In this document: piece after piece, positions 9,623 through 18,213 of the stretch | Layout of the letters: every line of letters starts with the position of its first letter | How positions within the stretch are numbered: position 1 is the first letter of the stretch | Assembly: GCA_003216435.1 (NCBI GenBank) | Contig: QCIW01000010.1 | Coordinates: 1 to 43,904 of the forward strand | Direction of reading: 5' to 3' | Length of the DNA stretch: 43,904 nt | From: Prochlorococcus sp. AG-402-N21 | GTDB taxonomy: Bacteria > Cyanobacteriota > Cyanobacteriia > PCC-6307 > Cyanobiaceae | The notes under the pieces: model-generated | Seen by the model: the letters and a program-made list of their open reading frames with translations, nothing else | Told to the model about the DNA's origin: nothing | Database searches by the model: none | Position numbers and translations under genes: made by a program

Positions 9623-10261
9623 TCAAGAAATAGGTTTGATTATTTTCATTTCTACTAACTTTTCAATAACAGAATTAACGCAATCATCTAAATCTTCCTC
9701 TCCTGTATTAATAATTAATTCTGGTGATTCAGGCTTTTCATAAGGAGAAGATATACCTGTAAAATCTTTGATCTCACCCAATCTGGCTTTTGCATAGAGA
9801 CCTTTTGTATCTCGTTGTTCACAAACTTTTAAATCTGCAGCACAAAAGATCTCTAAAAAATCACCTTCTCCAACCAATTCCCTAGCCTTATTTCGATCTT
9901 CGCGAAATGGAGAAACAAATGCTGTTAAGACAACTATTCCTGCATCTAAAAAAAGTTTTGCAACTTCACCAATACGACGAATATTTTCTTCTCGATCAAA
10001 ATCAGAAAATCCTAAATCTTTACATAAACCATGCCTGATATTGTCACCATCAAGGACATAAGTGGATATACCAGCTTGAAACAAAGCCATATTTACAGCA
10101 TTAGCCAATGTGCTTTTACCTGATCCTGATAAACCTGTAAACCAAATAATTGCACTCTTATGTCCTCGGACTTCAGCTCTCTTAAAACGATCAACAGAAG
10201 CTTGGTGCCAAACTATATTTTTAGCTTTTGGAGGAGTATCTCCATTAGAAATGGTTTTCAT
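9623..10261 (-). CDS. cysC: Adenylylsulfate (APS) kinase CysC
   Basis: Phosphorylates adenosine 5'-phosphosulfate to PAPS for assimilatory sulfate reduction or sulfation; 212 residues. The P-loop GLSGSGKSTLAN lies about residue 44. The substrate-binding YVLDGDNIRHGL and FSDFDREENIRRIGEV blocks follow, and AFVSPFREDRNKAR is the conserved lid region. KGLYAKARLGEIKDFTGI and SPYEKPESPELIINT complete the family pattern. The ATG at 10261 is the only good start. Convergent with purE (one-base gap), and downstream of the SUI1-domain gene on the same strand. Confidence 0.95.
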   Translation of the reverse strand: MKTISNGDTPPKAKNIVWHQASVDRFKRAEVRGHKSAIIWFTGLSGSGKSTLANAVNMALFQAGISTYVLDGDNIRHGLCKDLGFSDFDREENIRRIGEVAKLFLDAGIVVLTAFVSPFREDRNKARELVGEGDFLEIFCAADLKVCEQRDTKGLYAKARLGEIKDFTGISSPYEKPESPELIINTGEEDLDDCVNSVIEKLVEMKIIKPIS

Positions 10262-10318
10262 TGAACATCCAAGATTTATAGTCTATTGTCCACCTCCATC
10301 TGCCCAAGTTCTAAACTT

Positions 10319-10642
10319 TCAGCCGCCTGATTTCTTAGGTCGAAAACCTTTGGACTCCAAAAATCGCAAAACAGCATCTACTTGGTCTCCTTGAAGTTCC
10401 AGAGTTTCTCCTTTCACAGTTCCTCCAGTACCGCAACTAGACTTTAGGTTTTTCAAAAGAGATCTCATCTCTATGGGAGCTTCTCCTAAACCAGTAATTA
10501 CTGTGACAATTTTCCCTCCTTTCCCAATTTTTGTTCTTTTTACACGAACAGCCCGATCAGATTTATTGTAAGTATTTGATATAGAACTCGATCTAACTTG
10601 TGTTGAAGGTTGATTGAATTCATTCCAACTTCCTTTAGCCAT
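10319..10642 (-). CDS. SUI1-domain translation factor (YciH/eIF1-like)
   Basis: A 107-residue protein whose C-terminal two thirds is a SUI1 domain, the fold of eukaryotic initiation factor eIF1 and bacterial YciH. Key stretches are KGGKIVTVITGLG, LLKNLKSSCGTGGTVKG and ELQGDQVDAVLRFLESKGF. The N-terminal 30 residues are polar and likely flexible. In bacteria YciH proteins influence start-codon selection or translation under stress; the exact cyanobacterial role is not known to me. It diverges from trpB over 43 bases and is followed by cysC 57 bases downstream. Confidence 0.9.
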   Translation of the reverse strand: MAKGSWNEFNQPSTQVRSSSISNTYNKSDRAVRVKRTKIGKGGKIVTVITGLGEAPIEMRSLLKNLKSSCGTGGTVKGETLELQGDQVDAVLRFLESKGFRPKKSGG

Positions 10643-10685
10643 TTAAATTGTTCTTAATCTGCTATCTATCTTCCGCCAAATTCAT

Positions 10686-11936
10686 TTGACAAGCATCTTT
10701 CCTTCACAACACAAAGACGCGGATCTTGGGATAAATTCACGTCCCTCCAAACTAGGGCGTTTTGGCAAATATGGAGGTCAATATGTTCCTGAGACCTTAA
10801 TGCCAGCTCTTGCCGAACTTGAAAAAGCTGCAGCCAATGCATGGAAAGATCCAGCATTTACAAATGAATTGAATCACTTATTACATTCTTACGTTGGGAG
10901 AGCTACACCACTTTATGAAGCCACAAGATTGACTGAGTATTACTCTAGAGGGGGAGAAGGACCAAGAATATGGCTCAAACGAGAAGATCTGAATCACACA
11001 GGTGCTCATAAAATTAATAATGCGCTAGGGCAAGCACTCTTAGCACTTCGAATGGGCAAAAAAAGAATTATTGCCGAGACTGGTGCAGGTCAACATGGCG
11101 TTGCGACAGCGACTGTCTGCGCCCGATTTGGATTGGAATGTGTCATTTATATGGGGGAAGAAGATATGAGAAGGCAATCTTTAAATGTTTTCCGAATGAA
11201 TCTTCTTGGAGCAAAAGTCCAACCAGTAACTTCAGGAACGGCCACTCTCAAAGATGCCACCAGTGAAGCTATTCGCGACTGGGTTACAAATGTAGAAAAT
11301 ACTCACTACATCTTAGGTTCAGTAGCAGGTCCTCATCCTTACCCAATGCTTGTACGAGATTTCCATGCAGTTATTGGGAATGAAACAAAGGATCAATGCA
11401 AAAAAGCATTTGGGCGACTTCCTGATGTCTTAGTTGCCTGTGTAGGTGGAGGATCTAATGCAATGGGTTTATTTCATCCATTTGTAGAAGAAACTTCAAT
11501 CAAAATGATCGGGGTGGAAGCTGCTGGCGATGGTATTGATACAGGTAGACATGCTGCAACTATCACTGAAGGTAGGCTAGGGGTTCTACATGGTGCAATG
11601 AGCCTTCTACTCCAAAATGAAGATGGCCAAGTACAAGAAGCCCATTCCATTAGCGCTGGGCTTGACTATCCAGGGGTAGGTCCTGAACATAGTTATCTAA
11701 AAGAATTAGGAAGAGCAGAATATGTAGCAGTAACTGATAAAGAAGCGTTGAAAGCGTTGCAACTAGTCAGTCAACTAGAAGGCATTATTCCCGCACTAGA
11801 AACAGCTCATGCATTTGCTTGGCTCGAAAATCTTTGTCCCGAAATGGGTCCAAACACAGAAATAGTTATAAATTGCTCAGGGCGTGGAGATAAAGATGTA
11901 AATACAGTTGCAGAGAGACTTAAGTCTGAACTCTAA
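10686..11936 (+). CDS. trpB: Tryptophan synthase beta chain (TrpB)
   Basis: PLP enzyme joining indole and serine to make tryptophan; 416 residues. [19 protein letters not shown] is the conserved N terminus. The PLP lysine lies in [27 protein letters not shown] binds substrate, and [10 protein letters not shown] binds the cofactor phosphate. The start is TTG at 10686, without a clear Shine-Dalgarno sequence; no ATG lies close before the conserved block, so this non-canonical start seems real. trpA is not adjacent, so the subunits are encoded apart, as is usual in cyanobacteria. It ends 10 bases before the convergent rhodanese gene. Confidence 0.96.
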   Translation: MTSIFPSQHKDADLGINSRPSKLGRFGKYGGQYVPETLMPALAELEKAAANAWKDPAFTNELNHLLHSYVGRATPLYEATRLTEYYSRGGEGPRIWLKREDLNHTGAHKINNALGQALLALRMGKKRIIAETGAGQHGVATATVCARFGLECVIYMGEEDMRRQSLNVFRMNLLGAKVQPVTSGTATLKDATSEAIRDWVTNVENTHYILGSVAGPHPYPMLVRDFHAVIGNETKDQCKKAFGRLPDVLVACVGGGSNAMGLFHPFVEETSIKMIGVEAAGDGIDTGRHAATITEGRLGVLHGAMSLLLQNEDGQVQEAHSISAGLDYPGVGPEHSYLKELGRAEYVAVTDKEALKALQLVSQLEGIIPALETAHAFAWLENLCPEMGPNTEIVINCSGRGDKDVNTVAERLKSEL

Positions 11937-11946
11937 ATTCTTTTTT

Positions 11947-12300
11947 TTAATATCTAGGTACAGATCTGTCCACGTTTAAGCTCCAGGAATCTATTCCACC
12001 TGCAAGATTCCAAACTTCATAACCAAGATCTTGATCTAAAAGCCAAGTCCCAAAATTCTCACTTCTAATGCCTGCATGACAAATAACCACAACAGGTCGA
12101 TCGATAGGTAATTTTTCAAAAATACTTTGTGACCAACTTTGCATTTGACTCAAAGGAAGATGAATTACATTGGCAGGAAACGCAGCAATTCGTAATTCCT
12201 CCTTTTCCCTTACATCTACTAAATAAGGTCTCGTTAATAAACACTGGAGCCATTCATGAAGCTTTTGGGCAGAAATCGATTTAGGAGTTTGTCTCTTCAT
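11947..12300 (-). CDS. Rhodanese-like domain protein
   Basis: A single rhodanese domain of 117 residues. The domain opens with YLVDVREKEELRIAAFP and carries the active-site loop VVVICHAGIRSE, with Cys in the expected CxxGxRS-like position, then WNLAGGIDSW, a hallmark of the fold. Such proteins carry sulfur as a persulfide on the Cys or act as sulfur relays; substrate is unknown. No signal peptide or membrane segment is visible. It is convergent with trpB and divergent from gltA across 130 bases. Confidence 0.9.
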   Translation of the reverse strand: MKRQTPKSISAQKLHEWLQCLLTRPYLVDVREKEELRIAAFPANVIHLPLSQMQSWSQSIFEKLPIDRPVVVICHAGIRSENFGTWLLDQDLGYEVWNLAGGIDSWSLNVDRSVPRY

Positions 12301-12430
12301 CGTCTGGATTTGACAATTAACGTCATTTAGTCATTTTAAAAACATAAGCTTGTGGCCTTACTAAAACCAACTTATATTTTGCGGAACTTTAAGTGATTTT
12401 CGCAGTATCTTAAATACACAAATCAATAAG

Positions 12431-13612
12431 GTGAAGACAATAGACAAATCACAAGAAAAAAATGGAATACCTCTCAGACCTGGATTAGAAGGAGTCCCTG
12501 TTACCCATTCCTCCATTTGCGACATAGATGGAGTCAAAGGGAAATTACAATATCGAGGCTATCCAATATCTGAATTAGCTTCTAATAGCAGTTTTCTAGA
12601 AACCACATATCTTCTTATTTGGGGCGAATTACCAACCTCAAAAGAATTACGAGAATTTGAAGAAGAAGTTCAGCAACATAGAAGAGTTAGCTTTCGTGTC
12701 AGAGATATGTTGAAATGCTTCCCTGCATCTGGACATCCAATGGATGCACTTCAATCCAGTGCTGCAGCACTTGGCCTCTTTTATTCCAGAAGAGGAATAG
12801 ATGATCCGAAATATATTTACGATGCAGCAGTGAGATTGATTGCCAAAATCCCTACGATGGTTGCTGCTTTTCAATTGATCAGAAAAGGTCAAGATCCTAT
12901 TCAACCGCGTGATGACCTCCCTTATTCCTCTAATTTCCTATATATGCTTACTGAACGTGAACCAGATCCATTAGCAGCAAAAGTTTTTGATAGATGCCTA
13001 ATACTTCATGCTGAACATAGTCTTAATGCCAGTACTTTTAGCGCAAGGGTTACAGCAAGTACTTTAACCGATCCGTATTCAGTTGTTGCTTCTGCTGTAG
13101 GAACTCTTGCAGGTCCTCTTCATGGAGGAGCGAATGAAGATGTAATAGCTATGCTCGAAGAAATTGGCACTCCTAGCAAGGCCGGACAATATCTTGATGA
13201 AGCTATAAAACAAAAGCGAAAAATCATGGGATTTGGTCATCGTGAATATCGAGTCAAAGATCCGAGAGCGTCCATCTTGCAAGATTTTGGCGAAAAGCTT
13301 TTTGCAAGATTTGGGAAAGATGAGATGTATGAAGTTGCAAAAGAACTTGAAAAAGAGGCGATTGATCGACTTGGACCAAAAGGTATTTACCCAAATGTAG
13401 ATTTCTATTCGGGACTTATATATAGAAAGCTTGGAATCCCAAGAGATCTATTTACACCAGTTTTTGCTATATCAAGAGTTGCAGGCTGGTTAGCTCATTG
13501 GAGGGAACAACTAGGAGCGAACAGAATTTTCAGGCCTTCTCAAATCTATACCGGTATGAAAACCAGGACATGGAAACCTTTAGACCAGAGGAAATCGAAA
13601 AAAGAAGACTAA
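12431..13612 (+). CDS. gltA: Citrate synthase
   Basis: Condenses oxaloacetate and acetyl-CoA to citrate, feeding the biosynthetic branch toward 2-oxoglutarate; 393 residues. The substrate-binding and catalytic blocks are GIDDPKYIYDAA, LHAEHSLNASTFSARV, GPLHGGANEDV, MGFGHREYRVKDPRA and YPNVDFYSGLIY. The length fits the short Gram-positive/cyanobacterial type rather than the longer proteobacterial NADH-sensitive type. The start is GTG at 12431. A 2-methylcitrate synthase activity cannot be excluded from sequence, but no propionate genes are near. The 130-base upstream gap contains a near-palindromic GTATCTTAAATAC at 12405-12417. Confidence 0.93.
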   Translation: MKTIDKSQEKNGIPLRPGLEGVPVTHSSICDIDGVKGKLQYRGYPISELASNSSFLETTYLLIWGELPTSKELREFEEEVQQHRRVSFRVRDMLKCFPASGHPMDALQSSAAALGLFYSRRGIDDPKYIYDAAVRLIAKIPTMVAAFQLIRKGQDPIQPRDDLPYSSNFLYMLTEREPDPLAAKVFDRCLILHAEHSLNASTFSARVTASTLTDPYSVVASAVGTLAGPLHGGANEDVIAMLEEIGTPSKAGQYLDEAIKQKRKIMGFGHREYRVKDPRASILQDFGEKLFARFGKDEMYEVAKELEKEAIDRLGPKGIYPNVDFYSGLIYRKLGIPRDLFTPVFAISRVAGWLAHWREQLGANRIFRPSQIYTGMKTRTWKPLDQRKSKKED

Positions 13613-13633
13613 ATTGCAAAATAACTAGTATTG

Positions 13634-13652
13634 AAAAAAGCTCACTAATCTA
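13634..13652 (+). promoter_or_regulatory. Leader element directly before the ndhA start (shared with ndhI)
   Basis: The 19 bases before the ndhA ATG read AAAAAAGCTCACTAATCTA. They match the 19 bases before the ndhI ATG at 15 of 19 positions, without gaps, including AAAAAGC and ATCTA adjoining the ATG. There is no Shine-Dalgarno sequence in either. It may be a translation or RNA-processing element; chance in A-rich sequence cannot be excluded. Confidence 0.4.
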
Positions 13653-14792
13653 ATGACAGTTCTAGTGGCATCAGTGAATTCTGGAATTGATATTGAATTG
13701 AGCTTTAACGAAGCTTTAAAAAATGTTGGGGTTTCCCCTGAAATTGCTCACCTCCTTTGGATTCCATTTCCTATGGGGCTAGTTCTTATAGCTGCTGTAA
13801 TTGGTGTACTCGTAACAGTATGGCTAGAAAGAAAAATCTCTGCCGCAGCTCAGCAACGTATTGGACCGGAATATGCAGGGGCTTTAGGAATCCTTCAACC
13901 AATGGCTGACGGACTCAAGCTACTAACCAAAGAAGATATTATTCCCGCAAGGGCTGATGGATTACTATTTACTCTTGGTCCAATATTAGTATTAGTTCCT
14001 GTAATACTTTCATGGCTAATAGTTCCATTTGGACAAAGTTTGCTAATTAGCAATGTTGGAATTGGAATATTTCTATGGATTGCTTTAAGTAGTATCCAAC
14101 CAATAGGTTTATTAATGAGCGGATATGCATCAAATAATAAATACTCTTTATTAGGAGGTTTAAGAGCCGCAGCACAATCAATCAGCTATGAGATACCACT
14201 TGCTTTAGCAGTCTTAGCGGTTGTAATGATGAGTAATTCTCTTAGTACCGTTGATATTGTTGAACAACAAAATGGGCTCGGCCTACTGAGTTGGAATGTT
14301 TGGAGACAACCAGTTGGCTTTGTAATTTTTTGGATATGTGCTCTAGCTGAATGCGAAAGGCTACCTTTTGATCTTCCAGAAGCAGAAGAAGAACTTGTTG
14401 CTGGATATCAGACAGAATACGCCGGCATGAAATTTGCTCTTTTTTATTTAGGAAGCTATATAAATCTCGTACTTTCAGCGCTTTTAGTTTCAGTCCTTTA
14501 TTTAGGAGGGTGGGGATTCCCAATTCCTATCGAATGGTTTGCAAGCTGGACTGGGCAGTCAATAGATGCCCCACTCATTCAAATTTTTACTGCTTCAGTC
14601 GGAATAATCATGACAGTAATAAAAGCGTATTTATTAGTTTTCTTAGCCATTCTTTTAAGATGGACTACTCCCCGAGTTCGTATTGATCAACTTCTGGATC
14701 TTGGCTGGAAATTCCTTTTGCCAATATCTTTAGTTAATCTACTTGTTACAGCTGCGTTAAAAATTGCATTCCCAATAGCTTTTGGGGGTTAA
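13653..14792 (+). CDS. ndhA: NDH-1 subunit A (NdhA)
   Basis: Membrane subunit of NDH-1, homologous to NuoH/ND1, that links the hydrophilic arm to the membrane arm and forms part of the quinone tunnel; 379 residues with about eight membrane helices. Recognisable blocks are [40 protein letters not shown], and the strongly conserved [20 protein letters not shown] loop. [18 protein letters not shown] follows. It begins the ndhA-ndhI-ndhG-ndhE run. Its start is preceded by a short leader element also found before ndhI. Confidence 0.97.
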   Translation: MTVLVASVNSGIDIELSFNEALKNVGVSPEIAHLLWIPFPMGLVLIAAVIGVLVTVWLERKISAAAQQRIGPEYAGALGILQPMADGLKLLTKEDIIPARADGLLFTLGPILVLVPVILSWLIVPFGQSLLISNVGIGIFLWIALSSIQPIGLLMSGYASNNKYSLLGGLRAAAQSISYEIPLALAVLAVVMMSNSLSTVDIVEQQNGLGLLSWNVWRQPVGFVIFWICALAECERLPFDLPEAEEELVAGYQTEYAGMKFALFYLGSYINLVLSALLVSVLYLGGWGFPIPIEWFASWTGQSIDAPLIQIFTASVGIIMTVIKAYLLVFLAILLRWTTPRVRIDQLLDLGWKFLLPISLVNLLVTAALKIAFPIAFGG

Positions 14793-14886
14793 AAAAGAAT
14801 CTCAAGCATAAAAAAAAATAAGTAGTTTTACTCACACTATCTTGAAAAAACCTCTATTTTGATTAGGCTTATACAAAGCTCTGCAG

Positions 14887-14905
14887 TAAAAAGCACATTG
14901 ATCTA
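14887..14905 (+). promoter_or_regulatory. Leader element directly before the ndhI start (shared with ndhA)
   Basis: The 19 bases before the ndhI ATG read TAAAAAGCACATTGATCTA, the counterpart of the ndhA leader. It lies at the end of the 113-base ndhA-ndhI gap, which otherwise holds only AT-rich sequence with no open frame I can support. Confidence 0.4.
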
Positions 14906-15559
14906 ATGCTGAGTTTTTTCAAAAAAGTCACCGAATATGCAAAAGACGCTGTAGGGGCAGCCAATTATCTTGCCCAAGGATTGGCTGTAACTTTTGATCA
15001 TATGAGAAGAAGGCCAATAACAGTTCAATATCCATATGAAAAATTAATCCCATCAGAAAGATATCGAGGAAGAATTCACTACGAATTCGATAAATGCATT
15101 GCTTGTGAAGTTTGTGTAAGAGTCTGCCCTATCAATCTGCCAGTAGTTGATTGGGTTATGAACAAAGAAACTAAGAAAAAAGAGCTTAGAAATTATTCAA
15201 TTGATTTTGGGGCTTGTATTTTCTGTGGCAACTGTGTGGAATATTGTCCAACTAATTGCTTATCAATGACAGAAGAATATGAACTAGCCGCATTCGACCG
15301 ACATAGCTTGAATTATGACAACGTTGCGCTTGGCAGGCTCCCTACAAGTGTGACAACAGATCCTTCTGTTAAGCCATTAAGAGAATTAGCTTATCTACCT
15401 GAAGGATGTATGGATCCTCATGATATTCCTCAAGATAAAAGTAGGGCAGGGAAATTACCTTTGGAGGTTTTAGAGTTAATGAATAGTGAAGATAATTCCA
15501 ACCAAAAAGATGAAAAAGAAAATCAAACTGTATTCATAAAAGATAAATCAGAAGAATGA
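14906..15559 (+). CDS. ndhI: NDH-1 subunit I (NdhI), ferredoxin-type 2x[4Fe-4S]
   Basis: Iron-sulfur subunit of the NDH-1 hydrophilic arm, homologous to NuoI; 217 residues. Two [4Fe-4S] motifs are explicit: [16 protein letters not shown] and [16 protein letters not shown]. The N-terminal segment [20 protein letters not shown] is characteristic. The C-terminal 40 residues, after LPLEVLELM, are polar and Lys/Glu-rich and likely disordered. A gap of 113 bases separates it from ndhA, large for this operon. Its stop overlaps the ndhG start as ATGA at 15556-15559, suggesting translational coupling. Confidence 0.97.
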   Translation: MLSFFKKVTEYAKDAVGAANYLAQGLAVTFDHMRRRPITVQYPYEKLIPSERYRGRIHYEFDKCIACEVCVRVCPINLPVVDWVMNKETKKKELRNYSIDFGACIFCGNCVEYCPTNCLSMTEEYELAAFDRHSLNYDNVALGRLPTSVTTDPSVKPLRELAYLPEGCMDPHDIPQDKSRAGKLPLEVLELMNSEDNSNQKDEKENQTVFIKDKSEE

Positions 15560-16158
15560 ATATTGCCAATTCTACAGAACTTATTTGTTTTATAATTCTC
15601 GGAACAATAGTTATTGTTGGAGCACTAGGTGTTGTTTTCTTAAATAATATTGTTTATTCGGCTTTTTTATTAGGTGGTGTATTCATGTCGGTAGCTGGTT
15701 TATATCTTCTGTTAAATGCCAGTTTTGTTGCAGCAGCTCAAATTCTTGTATATGTAGGTGCCGTTAATGTTCTAATTCTTTTTGCAATAATGCTAGTCAA
15801 CAAAAGAGAAGAGCTAAAGCCAATTAAAGGATTACAACTAAGAAGGATTCTTTCGGGACTAGTTTGCTCTGGCCTCCTAATATTATTAATTAGAGTAGAT
15901 TTAACAACAACATGGAATCTTCCTGGACCAAATGCAATTGGAGAACTATCAACAGAACGAATTGGCGAGCATCTTTTCACTGATTATCTTTTACCATTTG
16001 AATTAGCATCAGTACTTTTATTAATGGCCATGATTGGAGCAATAGTCTTAGCCAGAAGAGACGTTTTAGTAAGTGATATTGGGACAGGTGAAAGTGCAGA
16101 TCAAATACTAATTGAAAAGAAAAAAACTCCAATCTTAATTGACAAAATCTCTCAATAA
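15556..16158 (+). CDS. ndhG: NDH-1 subunit G (NdhG)
   Basis: Membrane subunit homologous to NuoJ/ND6; 200 residues. Hydrophobic helices dominate, including [19 protein letters not shown] near the N terminus, [40 protein letters not shown] (the conserved kinked helix) and [20 protein letters not shown]. The C-terminal 30 residues are hydrophilic. Its start overlaps the ndhI stop by four bases, and ndhE follows after 33 bases. Confidence 0.95.
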   Translation: MNIANSTELICFIILGTIVIVGALGVVFLNNIVYSAFLLGGVFMSVAGLYLLLNASFVAAAQILVYVGAVNVLILFAIMLVNKREELKPIKGLQLRRILSGLVCSGLLILLIRVDLTTTWNLPGPNAIGELSTERIGEHLFTDYLLPFELASVLLLMAMIGAIVLARRDVLVSDIGTGESADQILIEKKKTPILIDKISQ

Positions 16159-16191
16159 AAAGCACTTCTCTAAATACCCATCACTTCAATT

Positions 16192-16518
16192 ATGGAAACA
16201 ACTACAGGTCTCATCCCATTACAAGCATACTTAATTCTCGCTTCAATACTTTTCTGTATAGGTGTATGGGGTTTAATTAATAGTCGCAATGCAGTGAGAG
16301 TCTTAATGAGTATTGAACTCATGCTTAATTCTGTAAATATAAACTTAATGGCTTTCTCTTCATATCTGGATGGAGACTTAATTAGAGGACAAGTATTTAC
16401 AGTATTTGTAATTACTGTTGCAGCAGCAGAAGCAGCAGTGGGTCTGGCTATTTTACTTTCTCTATATAGAAATAGAGTAACGGTAGATATGGAAAGCTTC
16501 AATTTACTTAAATGGTAA
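16192..16518 (+). CDS. ndhE: NDH-1 subunit E (NdhE)
   Basis: Small membrane subunit homologous to NuoK/ND4L; 108 residues with three helices. Conserved blocks are [37 protein letters not shown] with the membrane-embedded Glu of the proton path, and [20 protein letters not shown] with the second conserved Glu. It closes the ndhAIGE run and is followed after 12 bases by NAD kinase, implying read-through transcription into nadK. Confidence 0.96.
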   Translation: METTTGLIPLQAYLILASILFCIGVWGLINSRNAVRVLMSIELMLNSVNINLMAFSSYLDGDLIRGQVFTVFVITVAAAEAAVGLAILLSLYRNRVTVDMESFNLLKW

Positions 16519-16530
16519 AAACTAAATATT

Positions 16531-17445
16531 ATGAATTTAAATAATGTCTGGTTAATATATCGTTCAGATAGTAAAATTGCCGAAAAAGAAGCTTTTAATT
16601 CTGTAAGTAAATTAAAGTCACTAGGTATTAATGTTATTCATTTAATGCTTGGAGTAAACAATGATCCTTTAAAAGAACTATTAGAAGAAACAAATAATTT
16701 ACCTAATTTAGCAGTTGTTTTAGGAGGAGATGGAACTGTTCTTAGAGCAGCTCGCAGTCTTGCAATTAGAAAAATTCCTATTCTTAATTTTAATGTAGGA
16801 GGTAATCTAGGTTTTCTAACGCACGATCAATCATTACTAAAAAGCGAAGATCTATGGCAGAAAATCTCTGAAGATCATTTCTCAATAGAAAAAAGAATGA
16901 TGCTTAATGCAGAATTAGATCTGCATAGAAAAGATGGAACTAATCACCATAGTTGCACCTATTGGGCATTAAATGACTTTTATTTTCGTTCTTATAGGGA
17001 TGAAATTTCACCAACTTGCACTCTTGAAATAGAAATTGATGGAGAACAAGTTGATGAATATAGAGGTGATGGTTTAATTGTTTCAACACCAACTGGTTCT
17101 ACAGCATATTCACTTGCGACTGGCGGACCTATTCTCCACCCTGAGATAGATGCAATGATAGTGAGTCCAATATGCCCAATGAGCCTTTCAAGTAGACCAA
17201 TAGTCATTCCTGGGTCATCCAAGATAACTATCAAAGCACTTGGAGATGAAAGCCGAAGAGTCAAGCTTTGGCAAGATGGAGTAAGTGGAGGATTAGCCAG
17301 CCCTGGGGATACATGCATGATCCAAAAGGCTTATGAAAGCGCCCAGATGATAATTCTCAATCAAAGTCCTTCTTACTACCAAAAACTTACACAGAAACTT
17401 CACTGGGCAGGAAATATGATGACTTCTTCCAAAGCTATAAAATAA
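16531..17445 (+). CDS. nadK: NAD kinase (NadK)
   Basis: ATP-dependent kinase that makes NADP from NAD; 304 residues. The diagnostic VVLGGDGTVLRAAR carries the GGDGT motif, and YRGDGLIVSTPTGSTAYSLA with SSRPIVIP identifies the conserved nucleotide-binding core. KLWQDGVSGG near the C terminus also fits. The start ATG at 16531 lies 12 bases after ndhE, so transcription with the NDH-1 genes is likely. The CYTH-domain gene follows three bases after its stop. Confidence 0.95.
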   Translation: MNLNNVWLIYRSDSKIAEKEAFNSVSKLKSLGINVIHLMLGVNNDPLKELLEETNNLPNLAVVLGGDGTVLRAARSLAIRKIPILNFNVGGNLGFLTHDQSLLKSEDLWQKISEDHFSIEKRMMLNAELDLHRKDGTNHHSCTYWALNDFYFRSYRDEISPTCTLEIEIDGEQVDEYRGDGLIVSTPTGSTAYSLATGGPILHPEIDAMIVSPICPMSLSSRPIVIPGSSKITIKALGDESRRVKLWQDGVSGGLASPGDTCMIQKAYESAQMIILNQSPSYYQKLTQKLHWAGNMMTSSKAIK

Positions 17446-17448
17446 CAA

Positions 17449-17934
17449 ATGGCCTTCGAAATAGAAAGAAGATTTACTGTTAAAGGCGAACAATGGAGAA
17501 AATTTATAATAAGTAGTCAAGAGTTCAAGCAAGGATATTTAATAACTAATAAAAATGAATGGACTGTAAGAATACGAATTATCGATGATCGCCAATGCTT
17601 ACTAACACTAAAGAAACCAAAAGCAAATATAACTCGGTATGAATATGAATTCAGAATTCCAATTAAAGAGGGTCAATCACTATGGGAACTCTGCGATACA
17701 AAGCTAAGTAAAACTCGTTATGAATTAAATGTCAAAAATAATCTTTGGGTTATCGATTGCTTTAAAGAGGAAAATTTCCCTTTAGTTCTATCAGAAATAG
17801 AGCTTCAAACAGCTCATCAAAAGGTAGATATCCCAACATGGTGTAATTCAGAGGTTACTCATTTAGCAGAATTTACTAACGCAGCCCTTGCTAAATCACC
17901 ATTCTCTAGGTGGGGCACAGAAAAAGGCACTTGA
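17449..17934 (+). CDS. CYTH-domain (triphosphate tunnel) protein
   Basis: A 161-residue member of the CYTH/triphosphate tunnel metalloenzyme superfamily. It opens with the family EIERRFTVKGEQW (the ExExK-like motif, here E-I-E-R-R). Alternating charged strands follow, such as WTVRIRIIDDRQCLLTLKK and YEYEFRIPI, as expected for a tunnel lined by basic and acidic residues. Members hydrolyse inorganic tripolyphosphate or act as adenylate or thiamine-triphosphate enzymes; the length and lone domain suggest a small tripolyphosphatase, which is inference. It lies three bases downstream of nadK and probably shares its transcript. Confidence 0.85.
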   Translation: MAFEIERRFTVKGEQWRKFIISSQEFKQGYLITNKNEWTVRIRIIDDRQCLLTLKKPKANITRYEYEFRIPIKEGQSLWELCDTKLSKTRYELNVKNNLWVIDCFKEENFPLVLSEIELQTAHQKVDIPTWCNSEVTHLAEFTNAALAKSPFSRWGTEKGT

Positions 17935-17957
17935 TCCTTTAGATTCTCTTTATGTTT

Positions 17958-17991
17958 GCCAGTAATTTCTCTACTGGCCTAGCTAGCAGTA
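17958..17991 (+). promoter_or_regulatory. Overlapping, mutually exclusive hairpins upstream of a small gene
   Basis: Bases 17958-17964 (GCCAGTA) can pair with 17972-17978 (TACTGGC), a 7-bp stem with a 7-base loop. The right arm can instead pair through TACTG (17972-17976) with CAGTA (17987-17991). A CTAGCTAG palindrome lies between. There is no T-run, so it is not a standard intrinsic terminator. It sits after the CYTH gene and 22 bases before the TTG start of the small gene at 18013. It may terminate or control translation; that is inference. Confidence 0.4.
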
Positions 17992-18012
17992 GAACCTGCA
18001 GGAGCAAAAGGT

Positions 18013-18213
18013 TTGTATGGTCTATATGACACAGACGGAATTCTCCGCTTTCTCTGTTCAGACCGGGCAGCATGTATTGCTTATGCAGAATTATTTGGCT
18101 TAGAAAGCAGCGATTATTCTCTAATGTGCCTTCCAGAGTCTTTAACTAAAGATCTCTCAATACAATCTAGGAATTCTCAGAAGGCTCGTCGTCTGGCAAA
18201 GAGCAGCAATTAA
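18013..18213 (+). CDS. Small conserved protein of unknown function
   Basis: A 66-residue protein beginning MYGLYDTDGILRFLCSD, with a central block RAACIAYAELFGLESSDYSL and a basic tail SRNSQKARRLAKSSN. I recognise no domain, but I recall similar short proteins in marine picocyanobacteria. The start is TTG at 18013, supported by GGAG at 18001-18004 with an 8-base spacer and by an in-frame TAG at 17980-17982; no ATG is available in frame. There is no signal peptide or membrane segment. The last 47 bases overlap the 3' end of pedR on the other strand. The function is unknown; its position suggests a link to pedR, but nothing in the sequence proves it. Confidence 0.7.
   Translation: MYGLYDTDGILRFLCSDRAACIAYAELFGLESSDYSLMCLPESLTKDLSIQSRNSQKARRLAKSSN

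Noticed and set aside
14793-14905. Small gene or RNA in the ndhA-ndhI gap
   Set aside because: No open frame with a start and ribosome site and no strong structure; only A-rich sequence and the leader element.
16170-16502. 110-codon open frame antisense to ndhE
   Set aside because: Lies almost exactly opposite a secure NDH-1 gene and resembles no protein; a frame shadow.
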